A DNA stretch of 64,000 bases, taken from contig NC_042509.1 of the NCBI RefSeq assembly GCF_003054445.1, forward strand, positions 558,001 to 622,000, read 5' to 3'. Positions 18,300 to 27,334 of the stretch are shown one piece after another. The stretch is from Pichia kudriavzevii. Taxonomy: Eukaryota > Ascomycota > Pichiomycetes > Pichiales > Pichiaceae. The notes under the pieces were generated by a model. That model saw nothing but the letters and a program-made list of their open reading frames with translations, had not been told where the DNA came from and did no database searches. The stretch's first letter is position 1; the number at the start of each line of letters is the position of its first letter. A program made the position numbers and the translations under genes.

Positions 18300-19412
18300 C
18301 TATATTTCTATAAAGTTTTCTTCAAGGTTATCCAGAAAGTCAAAATTTTTAGGCATCCAAATGGGTAAATTTCGAGTTTGAAGCTGAATTTTTTTATCAG
18401 CATCAAATTGTAGTGTATACCTCCAAGCATGTAAGCATATTCCCAAAATTTGTGGATCAGAGTATTTTTCTTGGCCACATTGGTCACAAGTGGCCCCTGT
18501 TTGTAATGTCGACTTTACCAATTCGGATCTTGAGAGGAGAACTCTCCAATACTGTTCAGTTACTTGATCCTTTGATTTGATAATCTCTCTGTATTTGCCC
18601 CGACTCCCGTACAACGGGTCATCAATTATAGGGGTTCCTAGATTACGCAAATGTATTCTAATTTGGTGTGGGTATCCAGAGAACAGTTTAGCCAGCACTA
18701 TGGACTCATTTCTGGAGAAATCATGGGCCAATTCCCTAAACTCAGTTTTTGCGTTTGTGTAGACATTAAGCATATGCCTCGTTGGGTAAATGTACACCAG
18801 ATCGTCATGACATTGGTTTCTAACCAGCCGTCCCTTAATTCGTGCAAGGTAGAGCTTCTCCTTTGAACATGTTTTCAGTGTTGCGGCGGTCTGTTGAGTC
18901 GTAGCAAAGATCAGTATGCCTGAAGTGAGTTTATCCAAACGATGTATAGGATACAACGACTCTGGAGCAACACCGATCTGATTCGCCAGCATATGCTGGA
19001 TTGTATTATGGTAGTATTTCTGGACCGGATGTACGGGGATTCCTGTCGGCTTGTCCACCACTATTATATTGTCTTGATAGTAAACGACATCGAGACGTGC
19101 CGGTCTAGGCACAGCAGTTTCGTGAACATGTTGGTTGTACGAAACAACGGAGAAATTCGGTAGGGGAAGAGTTGAGGGTGTCGAAGGAGAGAGTAGAGAA
19201 GTCGTGGTTGGTGTGTAAATCCGTAGTAGCCGTTTGTCCAGTAGATGTGATATTTGCAATTTAGATAGGTTGAACCTGTAAGGCTTTGAATTTAGCACAT
19301 CGAAGACAGACCTTCTGTATTGACCAGAAGATCTGATCAGAAAATGTCGAAAGTATGGTGCCGGTGAGTACAATTCTCCAGCGGCATGTTTGAACTCGGG
19401 AAGCTTGACCAT
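18300..19412 (-). CDS. RluA-family pseudouridine synthase (Pus6/Pus9/Rib2 type)
   Basis: An RNA pseudouridine synthase of the RluA group. From the ATG at 19412 it has 370 residues. The catalytic block is IHRLDKLTSGILIFA near residue 158, with the aspartate of HRLD as nucleophile. VVDKPTGIPVHPV near 120 and SGYPHQIRIHLRNLGTPIIDDPLYG near 245 are other family motifs. Near the end, CDQCGQEKYSDP...CLHAWRY resembles the C-terminal motif of yeast Pus9, Rib2 and Pus6. The N-terminus (APYFRHFLIRSSGQYRR) aligns with the start of that group, so no Rib2-like deaminase domain is present here. The frame is open nine codons further up to a GTG only. The exact paralogue is not resolved. Confidence 0.85.
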   Translation of the reverse strand: MVKLPEFKHAAGELYSPAPYFRHFLIRSSGQYRRSVFDVLNSKPYRFNLSKLQISHLLDKRLLRIYTPTTTSLLSPSTPSTLPLPNFSVVSYNQHVHETAVPRPARLDVVYYQDNIIVVDKPTGIPVHPVQKYYHNTIQHMLANQIGVAPESLYPIHRLDKLTSGILIFATTQQTAATLKTCSKEKLYLARIKGRLVRNQCHDDLVYIYPTRHMLNVYTNAKTEFRELAHDFSRNESIVLAKLFSGYPHQIRIHLRNLGTPIIDDPLYGSRGKYREIIKSKDQVTEQYWRVLLSRSELVKSTLQTGATCDQCGQEKYSDPQILGICLHAWRYTLQFDADKKIQLQTRNLPIWMPKNFDFLDNLEENFIEI

Positions 19413-19584
19413 GATACTGCGACAACCAACATTAGACACGGGAGAAGTACACCGACATAGTTTTCACCAGAGGGAAAAAGAACAAGATTCCATTGTAGTT
19501 ATCCTTTGGGAGAAAAAAAAACATAAACTTCAAGTATTTACATGATACACAACTTACACGTCTACGGTTTACTAAGGACACCAT

Positions 19585-21561
19585 TCACCAATCACCGTCG
19601 GACTCATTGTCTGAATTGGCCACCTTGGCTTTCCTTGATGACAGGGCTGCAGCCAATGCATCTGCCAACGAAGCAGGTGCACCAGAGTTTGATGTATTTG
19701 CACCTGCACTCGACATGGTTGGTGCTTCACCCTTTGCCTCTTGTAGCAACACACTTGGCTTGTCAAGCTGTGATTTGTCGACTTTACGTAGTGCCCCCAC
19801 TCCTCCGGCATTTCTAATAGACGCCAGTAGAGCATCTCTGTCGTCGGATATTGCTGGTGTGGTTTGTGCGGGACCAGCAGCAGGCGGTGGAGTGAATACC
19901 GGCATTCCTGGCGGTGGAGGCGGCGGTGGTGCAGCAGAGGAGCCAGCAGCGGGTGGTGCAGTTTGCGTCTGTAAAGGAGGTGGTGGTGGCGGTGGAGGAG
20001 CCAGAGATTGTTGCTGTTGATGTGGCGGTGTTAGAGCAGCCTGTTGAGGAGGCGGGTGAGACGGCTGAAGTGGTTGTTGGTGAAGTGGTTGTTGGTGAAG
20101 TGGTTGTTGTTGGGTCGACGGCGCCTGTTGAGGAGGCGGGTGAGATGGAGCTGCCTGGCCGTTGTGTAGCTGTCTAGACGGAGGTGGAGGTGGAGGTGCT
20201 GCTCCTCTTCTGGAAGGAGGAGGGGGAGGAACAGCTGCACGCTGCGGTTGGTTTCTAGGTGGTGGTGGAGGTACTGGCCCTCTTGAAGGGGGAGGAGGTA
20301 CTGGCCCTCTTGAAGGGGGAGGAGGTACTGGGCCTCTAGATGTCAGAGGTGTTGAAGGACCCCGTGGCAAAGGTACTGGGCCTCTTGGTGGAGGAGCCGG
20401 TGAGGCAGATTGGTTTGGGAGAGGTGTATTTTGTATTATGAGAGGTGGAGGTACTGGATTTCTAGGGGGAAAAGCTGGTGAAGTAGTCTGTTCTATGAAG
20501 CGATGCAGGTTTTGGGTAGCAAGAGGTGGAGGAACTGCATGTTTGAAAGGAGGGGAGATTGAGTTGGATGAATGTTGTGCAGACAATGGCTGGAGAGCCG
20601 GTTGTTGATCTTGTTGAAGATGGGAACCGCCGACATTAGCTATGGATTCCTCTGAGAGATGCTGTTGGGTTGCCGGAGCTAGATGCGGCGACGAAGGTGA
20701 CGGTGACAGAGACGCTGAAGGTTGAGGTTGAGGTTGAGGTTGAGGTTGAGGTTGAGGTTGAGGTTGAGGTTGAGGTTGAGGTGGAGGTGGAGGTGGGGCC
20801 TTCTTTTTCCTCATTGATGAGCTGGAGGAGATTGGGGGTGAATTATCATTTATGTTGTTCTCTTGTTGACGCTGTTGTTGTCTATGTTGATAACGTCTAG
20901 GAATCGGTGGTTCCAATCCAACAAGAGGACCGCCCTGTTTGTTGATGTAATCCTTGATAAAGTCTCTATTTTCGGCAATCATGTCTTCTGTGATGCCCAT
21001 CTTCTCGAGCTCGTTATAGAGGGGCCGCCATTCTGGAGGAGGCTCCTTCTCATAATATAACAGTCCCCTAGATCTCCTGATACGATGGTTAATACTCCCG
21101 CTTGTAAGTTGGTCAAAATGCGGGGTCTGTTCCGGGTGTTTGCGAGATTTCACTTGTGCATAGTTGTTAAGAGTTGTAGTAGATGCGTGTTTCTCCCTAG
21201 TTGTCACCCGTTTATAGAAGTGTTGTGCATTGGAGATTGAATCAAATAGAAAGCCAATCTGTGCATTGTCAATTTCAAAAGAATGAAAGAATTTCCGATC
21301 TTGAGTATATTGGAAATCCACGTATATCTCTTGATCCCAAAGAATCCCCCTCCTTTCGGTGATATCAATAAGTTTAAAGAAAAACGTATGGCCAATAGTA
21401 TCCTCAACGAGAACAAGAGCCCCCATCAAACCAGACCATACCCAACGATCCGATGATGTAGTCGCCACATATAACCGTACAATGGCAGCGTCAATGATTT
21501 TGTTGTTGGCCTTTGAAACAGACGCCCTCACAATGTTCTTATCCTGGGACGTTAGTGTCAT
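19585..21561 (-). CDS. LAS17: WASP homologue Las17 (actin nucleation promoter)
   Basis: Las17 activates the Arp2/3 complex at endocytic patches. From the ATG at 21561 there are 658 residues (S. cerevisiae: 633). The N-terminal WH1 domain (residues about 10-125) carries KIIDAAIVRLYVA, GALVLVEDTIGHTFFFKL and ILWDQEIYV, matching Las17 closely. A long proline-rich middle follows, with QP dipeptides near residues 260-285 and repeated RGPVPPPPS units, all SH3 and profilin ligands. The WH2 motif is RDALLASIRNAGGVGALRKVDK. The protein ends in an acidic segment, SDGDW, with the terminal tryptophan typical of VCA domains. An in-frame upstream stretch of 31 codons, tyrosine- and cysteine-rich, comes from a trinucleotide run and is not likely coding. 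Confidence 0.96.
   Translation of the reverse strand: MTLTSQDKNIVRASVSKANNKIIDAAIVRLYVATTSSDRWVWSGLMGALVLVEDTIGHTFFFKLIDITERRGILWDQEIYVDFQYTQDRKFFHSFEIDNAQIGFLFDSISNAQHFYKRVTTREKHASTTTLNNYAQVKSRKHPEQTPHFDQLTSGSINHRIRRSRGLLYYEKEPPPEWRPLYNELEKMGITEDMIAENRDFIKDYINKQGGPLVGLEPPIPRRYQHRQQQRQQENNINDNSPPISSSSSMRKKKAPPPPPPQPQPQPQPQPQPQPQPQPQPSASLSPSPSSPHLAPATQQHLSEESIANVGGSHLQQDQQPALQPLSAQHSSNSISPPFKHAVPPPLATQNLHRFIEQTTSPAFPPRNPVPPPLIIQNTPLPNQSASPAPPPRGPVPLPRGPSTPLTSRGPVPPPPSRGPVPPPPSRGPVPPPPPRNQPQRAAVPPPPPSRRGAAPPPPPPSRQLHNGQAAPSHPPPQQAPSTQQQPLHQQPLHQQPLQPSHPPPQQAALTPPHQQQQSLAPPPPPPPPLQTQTAPPAAGSSAAPPPPPPPGMPVFTPPPAAGPAQTTPAISDDRDALLASIRNAGGVGALRKVDKSQLDKPSVLLQEAKGEAPTMSSAGANTSNSGAPASLADALAAALSSRKAKVANSDNESDGDW
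20720..20779. repeat. (GGTTGA)10 hexanucleotide repeat coding (Pro-Gln)n in LAS17
   Basis: Ten perfect GGTTGA units (60 bp). On the coding strand they read as alternating Gln and Pro codons in the proline-rich domain. The unit length keeps the frame, so repeat number can vary without breaking the protein. Confidence 0.95.
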
Positions 21562-22096
<535 letters not shown>

Positions 22097-22565
22097 CTTT
22101 CTGTGGGCTGGTGGATGGCCATGTTTTAAACTATAGCGTATGTTTTAAACTATAGCGTATGCTTAAAGCTATAGCCGATGTGTTGGGCCATACCCGTGTT
22201 TTGAAGACATTCCTCTAGAAACAGTGTATACTTTACGTAGCAACTATATACGGTTCCACAATGTATCTCGTGTAAGGGAAGACGGCCAATGTATTTCCAA
22301 GGAAACGTTAAAACAACGCCAGTGACTTTAGAGAACCTGAATAGAGGGCAAAAAAAAAGAAAAACCACTGGAAAAATGCCCCCCCATCACAAGGGAAATG
22401 CGTGTGCGCCCCATGGAGAGAACGGGGGGTTTTCGTGTAAAGTGATGAAGAAGAAGGACGAGGCCATTGAGGAGACTCTAGAGATCAGTTTGAGAACACT
22501 GGAGTACCACTAGACTGTGTATTTCCAACACAAGAAACCGACGTGGGGGGTTAATAGAGACGACG
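22097..22565. other. 469-bp intergenic region, TMA7 3' end and YPT6 promoter
   Basis: Starts with a 19-bp tandem repeat (listed separately). A 74-codon open frame at 22289-22513 begins with ATG but is low-complexity, lysine-rich and without known similarity; I leave it out. No RNA gene seen. Confidence 0.55.
22121..22177. repeat. Three tandem 19-bp units after TMA7
   Basis: Two exact copies of a 19-bp unit (ATGTTTTAAACTATAGCGT, 22121-22139 and 22140-22158) are followed by a third with five mismatches (22159-22177). They begin 24 bp after the TMA7 stop. Confidence 0.9.
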
Positions 22566-23234
22566 ATGCTCACCAAACATAAGATTGTCTTTCTTGGCGA
22601 CCAGAGTGTCGGTAAGACGTCCCTTATAACGAGGTTCATGTACAATACGTTTGACACGCACTATTCTGCCACTGTGGGTATTGACTTCCTCTCCAAGACC
22701 ATGTACCTCGACGGTGGCAACTCTGGAGAGGACGGCCCTCGGACAGTACGGCTCCAGCTGTGGGACACTGCTGGACAGGAACGGTTCCGGGCACTGATTC
22801 CCTCGTACATTAGGGATTCTCATGTGGCCATTATAGTATATGACGTCTCCAATAGGGGTTCCTTTGAGAGTGTTCGGCGGTGGTGTCAGTATGTCCATGA
22901 GGAGAGGGGCGATGATGCCGTGCTGGTGGTTGTTGGCAACAAGAGGGATCTCCCCTCTACACAACGTTGTGTCACGAGTGATGAAGGTGCAGCTCTCTGT
23001 GAGGAGCTTGGATGTGCCCTCTTCTTTGAAACGAGTTCAAGGTCCGGGCAGGGCGTTGTGCCTCTGTTCAAGAAGCTTTCCCTGCTTCTAACGGAGCGGG
23101 ACGACAGCGATGGTCATGGTAACGGTAATGGTAGCGGTAACGGAGGGGCGTGTGCTGGGGGAGGCCAAGCGGCCACCACCATCGATGTTGGTGTCAACGA
23201 AGGTTCTGCAGCTGGGGAACAATGTTCCTGTTGA
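22566..23234 (+). CDS. YPT6: Rab6-type GTPase Ypt6
   Basis: Ypt6 directs retrograde vesicle fusion at the late Golgi. The 222-residue protein (S. cerevisiae: 215) has the P-loop GDQSVGKTS (residues 11-19), the Rab6 switch region HYSATVGIDFLSKTMYL, WDTAGQERFRALIPSYIRDS (the Rab6 hallmark), NKRD and ETSS. The hypervariable tail is Gly/Asn-rich, and the C-terminus is CSC, a CXC geranylgeranylation signal. A short insert (DGGNSGEDGPR) lies between beta strands 2 and 3. CTG codons at 22758 and 22794 encode invariant leucines (LQLW, ALIP), showing that CUG is Leu in this yeast. Confidence 0.96.
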   Translation: MLTKHKIVFLGDQSVGKTSLITRFMYNTFDTHYSATVGIDFLSKTMYLDGGNSGEDGPRTVRLQLWDTAGQERFRALIPSYIRDSHVAIIVYDVSNRGSFESVRRWCQYVHEERGDDAVLVVVGNKRDLPSTQRCVTSDEGAALCEELGCALFFETSSRSGQGVVPLFKKLSLLLTERDDSDGHGNGNGSGNGGACAGGGQAATTIDVGVNEGSAAGEQCSC

Positions 23235-23463
23235 GGTCGTGGACGTGGTGTAGGTTACGAAAAGGATAACTATAGAGTTGAATCTATGAGAGAGTAGAGA
23301 TACCTAAATAAAATATGGCGGCTGTGTCTGTCCATCTATGTAGACGTACAAATAACACAACCACAACCACTAGAATACATGGCGAAATGGACATGAGAAC
23401 GGGCAGATGCTCCAACAAGTGGAGACACGCTGTTCCGCCATCTCTAGAGTGTCAGTAGACATT

Positions 23464-24780
23464 CTAGAGGTACTGGGCGAGTCCCTTCAACCGTCTAGCG
23501 GCGTCTTGTAGGACACGATCGTCTTTACAGACGGCAAACCGTAAACAGTCTTGCAATTCCAACTCCCCACTTCTATAAAACTCAGTTGGTGGAATGGCAA
23601 CAACGCCAAACTCTTCAATCAGAAAATAAGCTAGCTTGAAATCTCTTGGTTTCCCCTCAATGGAGTCTGGCCACTTGTATGAGTCGGGTAGTTTGACCTT
23701 CTTGAAGTTCACCAACAGAAAGTATCCACCGTCTGCCCTAGTGTATGGAATCTGTAGCTCTTTAAAGGCATTTTCCAAAATCTGATATTTGACAGCGTAT
23801 TCCTCTCTCATTTGAGAGAAGTAGTCTCCGCTGTCTGCTATTTCGATGGACTTGGACACGGCGACTTGGATCGGTGCAGGAGAGGAGAAACAGATGCGGG
23901 TATGGGCAGCCCTCACATAGGGCATCAACTCCAGGGAACCAATGACCCATCCGATTCTCCACCCGGTGGCAGCAAACGATTTACCTGCAGACCCTACAAA
24001 GAGGACCCGGCGACGCAGCTCCTCATCTTCAAAGGACGCAATCCGGGGGAAGGAGTCGATATTGAAGTAGAGGTTCTCATAGACTTCGTCTGAGAGAATG
24101 ACAAAGTTGTGCTTGATAGCCAAATTGCCAATCCTCGTCAGCTCCTCCTTGCTGAACACTTTCCCAATAGGATTATGTGGGGTGTTAAGGACAACCATCT
24201 TGGTCTTGCTAGTGATTGCGTTTTCCAACTCCTCCCAATCAATGTAGTATTCATTGGCATCAACAATCCTTGTATCAAAGTCCTTTGGAGCATGTAGCTT
24301 GACATACTTGACAACACCTCCCGCCATCTCGATATTCGGAATATACTGGTCAAAGAAGGGTTCAAAAACTATAACTTCGTCCCCCCTATTGAGCAGACCG
24401 AAAAAGGCAGCAAACATACCCTCGTTGGCTCCAGTTGTTACTAAAACTTGATCCTTGCTTAGTTGGTACCCCAATTCTCCGCTGTAATGTTTGACCAAAC
24501 TCTCAATCAAAACAGGCTTTCCCTGTGCAGGAGCATACTGGTTGTCGGCAGCAACCTCAAAGGCCTCCTTTGCAGAATCAATGGCAAACTGCGGTGGCGA
24601 ATAGGAAAAGAAACCTTGACCAAGATTTGCTACACCGTCTCCGGATTTAGCTGCCTTGGCAGCGGCAGTCTCATTGATGAAACTCCAAATATCTTTGCCG
24701 CCAACTTGGAAGTACTGGTTGTGTGTTGGAAGAGTAGACATTGTCCTAAAAAATGATCTGGTAGTCCTGCTCAATTTCAT
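23464..24780 (-). CDS. BNA3: Kynurenine aminotransferase Bna3
   Basis: A class I PLP aminotransferase that turns kynurenine into kynurenic acid and may act on other amino acids. From the ATG at 24780 there are 438 residues (S. cerevisiae Bna3: 444). NLGQGFFSYSPP near residue 52, NTPHNPIGKVF near 199, SDEVYENLYF near 230 and SAGKSFAATGWRIGW with the PLP lysine K267 are all present. The first 13 residues (MKLSRTTRSFFRT) are basic and hydroxylated with no acid, like a mitochondrial presequence. A second ATG at codon 14 (24741) could give a cytosolic form. A TTG two codons upstream is not needed. Confidence 0.93.
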   Translation of the reverse strand: MKLSRTTRSFFRTMSTLPTHNQYFQVGGKDIWSFINETAAAKAAKSGDGVANLGQGFFSYSPPQFAIDSAKEAFEVAADNQYAPAQGKPVLIESLVKHYSGELGYQLSKDQVLVTTGANEGMFAAFFGLLNRGDEVIVFEPFFDQYIPNIEMAGGVVKYVKLHAPKDFDTRIVDANEYYIDWEELENAITSKTKMVVLNTPHNPIGKVFSKEELTRIGNLAIKHNFVILSDEVYENLYFNIDSFPRIASFEDEELRRRVLFVGSAGKSFAATGWRIGWVIGSLELMPYVRAAHTRICFSSPAPIQVAVSKSIEIADSGDYFSQMREEYAVKYQILENAFKELQIPYTRADGGYFLLVNFKKVKLPDSYKWPDSIEGKPRDFKLAYFLIEEFGVVAIPPTEFYRSGELELQDCLRFAVCKDDRVLQDAARRLKGLAQYL

Positions 24781-25121
24781 GTTCAAAGGGAAAAGAAATG
24801 GTGACTCATTAGATACTTATCTCTCTTGGAAATTCAAGAAATTAACGGCCTTTTATCGATTCCGTTTACGTTTCAGATTTGCCAATTGGGGAATTTCACA
24901 ATTATCAAGTCGAAGGAGAAAAAAACCTAAAAAAAAAAAAAGCCACAGTTTTTGAGTTTTTGAGAGTTTTTTTTTTTCTCTTCTTTTTCTTTTTTTCCTT
25001 TTAAGTGCATGAAAAATTGACTTTTGATGATTTTTGATTTATTTGGTTTTTTTTTTTTACTATAAAAGATGCAATTGGAAGTTGTAATTGGGAAGTTGGT
25101 TATGCCAATTGTTTGGTGGAC
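24781..25121. other. 341-bp divergent promoter, BNA3 and RRN11
   Basis: A-tract near 24930-24941 and T-tracts near 24967-24977 and 25049-25058 mark nucleosome-poor DNA. TATAAAAG at 25061-25068 lies 54 bp before the RRN11 ATG. TGAAAAATT at 25010-25018 is a partial RRPE-like match, fitting a ribosome-synthesis gene. No gene inside. Confidence 0.6.
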
Positions 25122-26780
25122 ATGGAGACGCCATACGAACAGATCCATACTGTCTTGGAGAAGAGTGTCGACCGTCGGGGGAGGATCTTGAACGTGTACG
25201 TTCCGCATTTGGCGAGACACACTGCAGACAGGACCTTTCAGATTTCAACACGAGCCACACTAGATGAGGAAACATTGGAGACGTGGACGGACGAACACAT
25301 TCCGTACGAGACGGACCGGCATGAAGGGGTGTTCCACTCTGGGGAAATTGTGGGGTTGAGGGAACAGCTGTATCTCTCTCTGAAACGGTCATACAGGAAG
25401 ACTTGGGGATCTATCAATCCTACTCGCAAGGATCTTCGCAAGTGTCTGATATCTCTCTCTGGCCTAGAAGAGTCGATCCCCCCCGTGTATTACAACATAT
25501 CCCCCAAGGTGGACGTTGAGCGGGTGTCGTATATCAAGTACAACTCGAGAATCATTGACAATCTATTCTACATCTCCTTGTACAAGCAAGACTTTGATCT
25601 ATGCTATGAGTTGTTTCGGATTCTCGTGTCCACTTTTGATACCGACATCTTACAGATATGGCCAATTGGCGTGCACATTCTTGTGCAGCTCAACGTCGGG
25701 GACTTTGTACAGAAATTACAGGACATTTATGATGGAGAGCTCCCTGATGACGAGGTCCTTGAAGATCTGGCCTTTCTTCAAAACAGGAAAATGATTAAAC
25801 TCATGGCCGGAACGAGCAACAGGCTCCTCTTGGAGGCGTTGGAGCAAATAGTGGGCAAGCGGCCTCTCCAGGAGAAGGTTCTCAGGTTTTTGGAGCTGAT
25901 TCTACGAAGTTCCCGAAACCAGCATCCGTTGAAAGGCCTGTACCCTGAACAGACGTTGTATAAGAGAGAGGAGGATAGACGGACCCGGAATGGAGACGTG
26001 GACAATGGAGACAATGGAGACGAGGACGACAGCGAGGACGAGGAGTCTTCTAGTGGGTACGAAGAGGACGATGAGGTGGAGAAGGAAAAGAGGCGGATTT
26101 TTGAGGGTAAACAAGAAGACGAAGAAGAAGACGAAGAAGACGAAGAAGACGACGAAGATGAGGAGGATTCTGACTCGTCCAGCGGAGAGGGAGAAGGTGG
26201 GAAGGCTGCCAGTGATGCGGAGGAAAGAGATGTACGTATCTCCATGTCCTCACTAAGGAAGAGGTACCCGCCAGCGTTGCATAGACACTCGGCACCACTG
26301 CATCGACACGGAACCAGACGGAAAACACCAACGTTTCTGCTCTCCTACTTGTGGATGTTGGCAAGAACGGGCGACTTCAAAAAGTTGCAGGATGTTATTG
26401 AGCCGTTGCTCCTTGTCATTCCCACCTCGAGTGACGCAAGGGTCGTGTTGGCCGATATCATGTCGCATGTCATTGAAATCGTCTCGTCAGATGGCAATAC
26501 ACAAGAGAAAATGGACGCCATGCTGGACTCATGGGAGAGATGGAAGTTGGAATACACCAGTAAACGACGGAGCAAAAGAGGCATTAAACAGTATGTCCAA
26601 TGGGAGAAGATTGAGACAGCCCTTGAAGAGTTCCAGAAGTTGATGCAGGAGGAAGAGAGGTATCATCAGGAATCTGCAAATGCCCACCCGGAAACCCCCA
26701 CTGATCACGACAACTATATACCCATAAGTGAGTTTATGGACAAGTTTGATTCCTTTGGCTCGGATTCCGACAGCAGCTGA
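25122..26780 (+). CDS. RRN11: RNA polymerase I core factor subunit Rrn11
   Basis: Rrn11 with Rrn6 and Rrn7 forms core factor, which brings Pol I to the rDNA promoter. From the ATG at 25122 there are 552 residues (S. cerevisiae: 507). The most similar block is SRIIDNLFYISLYKQDFDL followed by CYELFRILV...IWPIGVHILVQL (residues about 145-185), which matches the TLTDLLHLNVSRHNWSLAYKIFATL...LWGIGVEIL block of Rrn11. A long acidic, low-complexity insert (Glu/Asp/Ser) covers residues about 290-370. TPTFLLSYLWMLARTGD near residue 400 fits the helical repeat part. The frame reaches a TTG three codons up, but ATG is preferred. Its stop is one base from the end of the convergent OPA3-like gene. Confidence 0.7.
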   Translation: METPYEQIHTVLEKSVDRRGRILNVYVPHLARHTADRTFQISTRATLDEETLETWTDEHIPYETDRHEGVFHSGEIVGLREQLYLSLKRSYRKTWGSINPTRKDLRKCLISLSGLEESIPPVYYNISPKVDVERVSYIKYNSRIIDNLFYISLYKQDFDLCYELFRILVSTFDTDILQIWPIGVHILVQLNVGDFVQKLQDIYDGELPDDEVLEDLAFLQNRKMIKLMAGTSNRLLLEALEQIVGKRPLQEKVLRFLELILRSSRNQHPLKGLYPEQTLYKREEDRRTRNGDVDNGDNGDEDDSEDEESSSGYEEDDEVEKEKRRIFEGKQEDEEEDEEDEEDDEDEEDSDSSSGEGEGGKAASDAEERDVRISMSSLRKRYPPALHRHSAPLHRHGTRRKTPTFLLSYLWMLARTGDFKKLQDVIEPLLLVIPTSSDARVVLADIMSHVIEIVSSDGNTQEKMDAMLDSWERWKLEYTSKRRSKRGIKQYVQWEKIETALEEFQKLMQEEERYHQESANAHPETPTDHDNYIPISEFMDKFDSFGSDSDSS

Positions 26781-26781
26781 T

Positions 26782-27189
26782 TCACCTCTTGAGCAACGAG
26801 TCTCTGCTGTCGTTGCTCCCTTTATAGATCAGTTCTTCTAAACGTTGTATCCTGTACTTCATTTCCTCACGCTGTTGTCTGTTGCGAAGACTCTCAACAG
26901 CCATAAACACCGTAACTATAACATAGAGTAGAAACTCGCTGATTAGAGCAGCACCATGGTGGACATCGTCCTTGTGTCTAAAGCGGACTCTGTCATCAAC
27001 TTGTGCTGCCTTGAGACACATATTCCTGAAATGAGCGTCCCGTCGAGCAACTGCTGCAATCCCAACTGAGACAGGCCAAGTGAGCCGTCTCACAAACAAC
27101 GTCAGTAGTCTCAGCGGTAGCCCCATGTCTAAACACAATGTTGTTCTCTCAGATCTGGAGCTTTTGATGTCAATTGTTGTCTTTTCCAT
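26782..27189 (-). CDS. OPA3-family mitochondrial protein
   Basis: A 135-residue member of the OPA3 family, whose human member lies at mitochondria and is mutated in optic atrophy. The order of features matches: an N-terminal amphipathic part with LPLRLLTLFVRRLTWPVSVGI then ARRDAHFRNMCLKAAQ, a middle with VDDR, and a hydrophobic segment (ALISEFLLYVIVTVFMAVE) followed by a basic coiled-coil tail (RNRQQREEMKYRIQRLEELI). The start is the ATG at 27189, divergent from HRD1. It is convergent with RRN11 with one base between stops. The biochemical function of the family is unknown. Confidence 0.8.
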   Translation of the reverse strand: MEKTTIDIKSSRSERTTLCLDMGLPLRLLTLFVRRLTWPVSVGIAAVARRDAHFRNMCLKAAQVDDRVRFRHKDDVHHGAALISEFLLYVIVTVFMAVESLRNRQQREEMKYRIQRLEELIYKGSNDSRDSLLKR

Positions 27190-27223
27190 AGTTGAAGTGG
27201 ATCCATTTCACATGGAGCGATAT

Positions 27224-27231
27224 TGACGTGG
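27224..27231 (+). promoter_or_regulatory. UPRE-like TGACGTGG box upstream of HRD1
   Basis: TGACGTGG, the core bound by XBP1/Hac1-type bZIP factors, lies 104 bp before the HRD1 ATG in the divergent OPA3-HRD1 promoter. HRD1 is a classic unfolded-protein-response target in yeast. The motif is seen; regulation is inferred. Confidence 0.45.
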
Positions 27232-27334
27232 CGGTTAATTTTTCTCCCTTTGTTGATTCTGTCAATACAAGAGTGTTTGGCAGATACGTTTGTTCTTGTT
27301 GCAATTCAGAACTACCTTTTCAACCCCCCCGATA

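Noticed and set aside
22289-22513. 74-codon frame between TMA7 and YPT6
   Set aside because: Low-complexity and Lys-rich with no similarity I know; sits in the YPT6 promoter.
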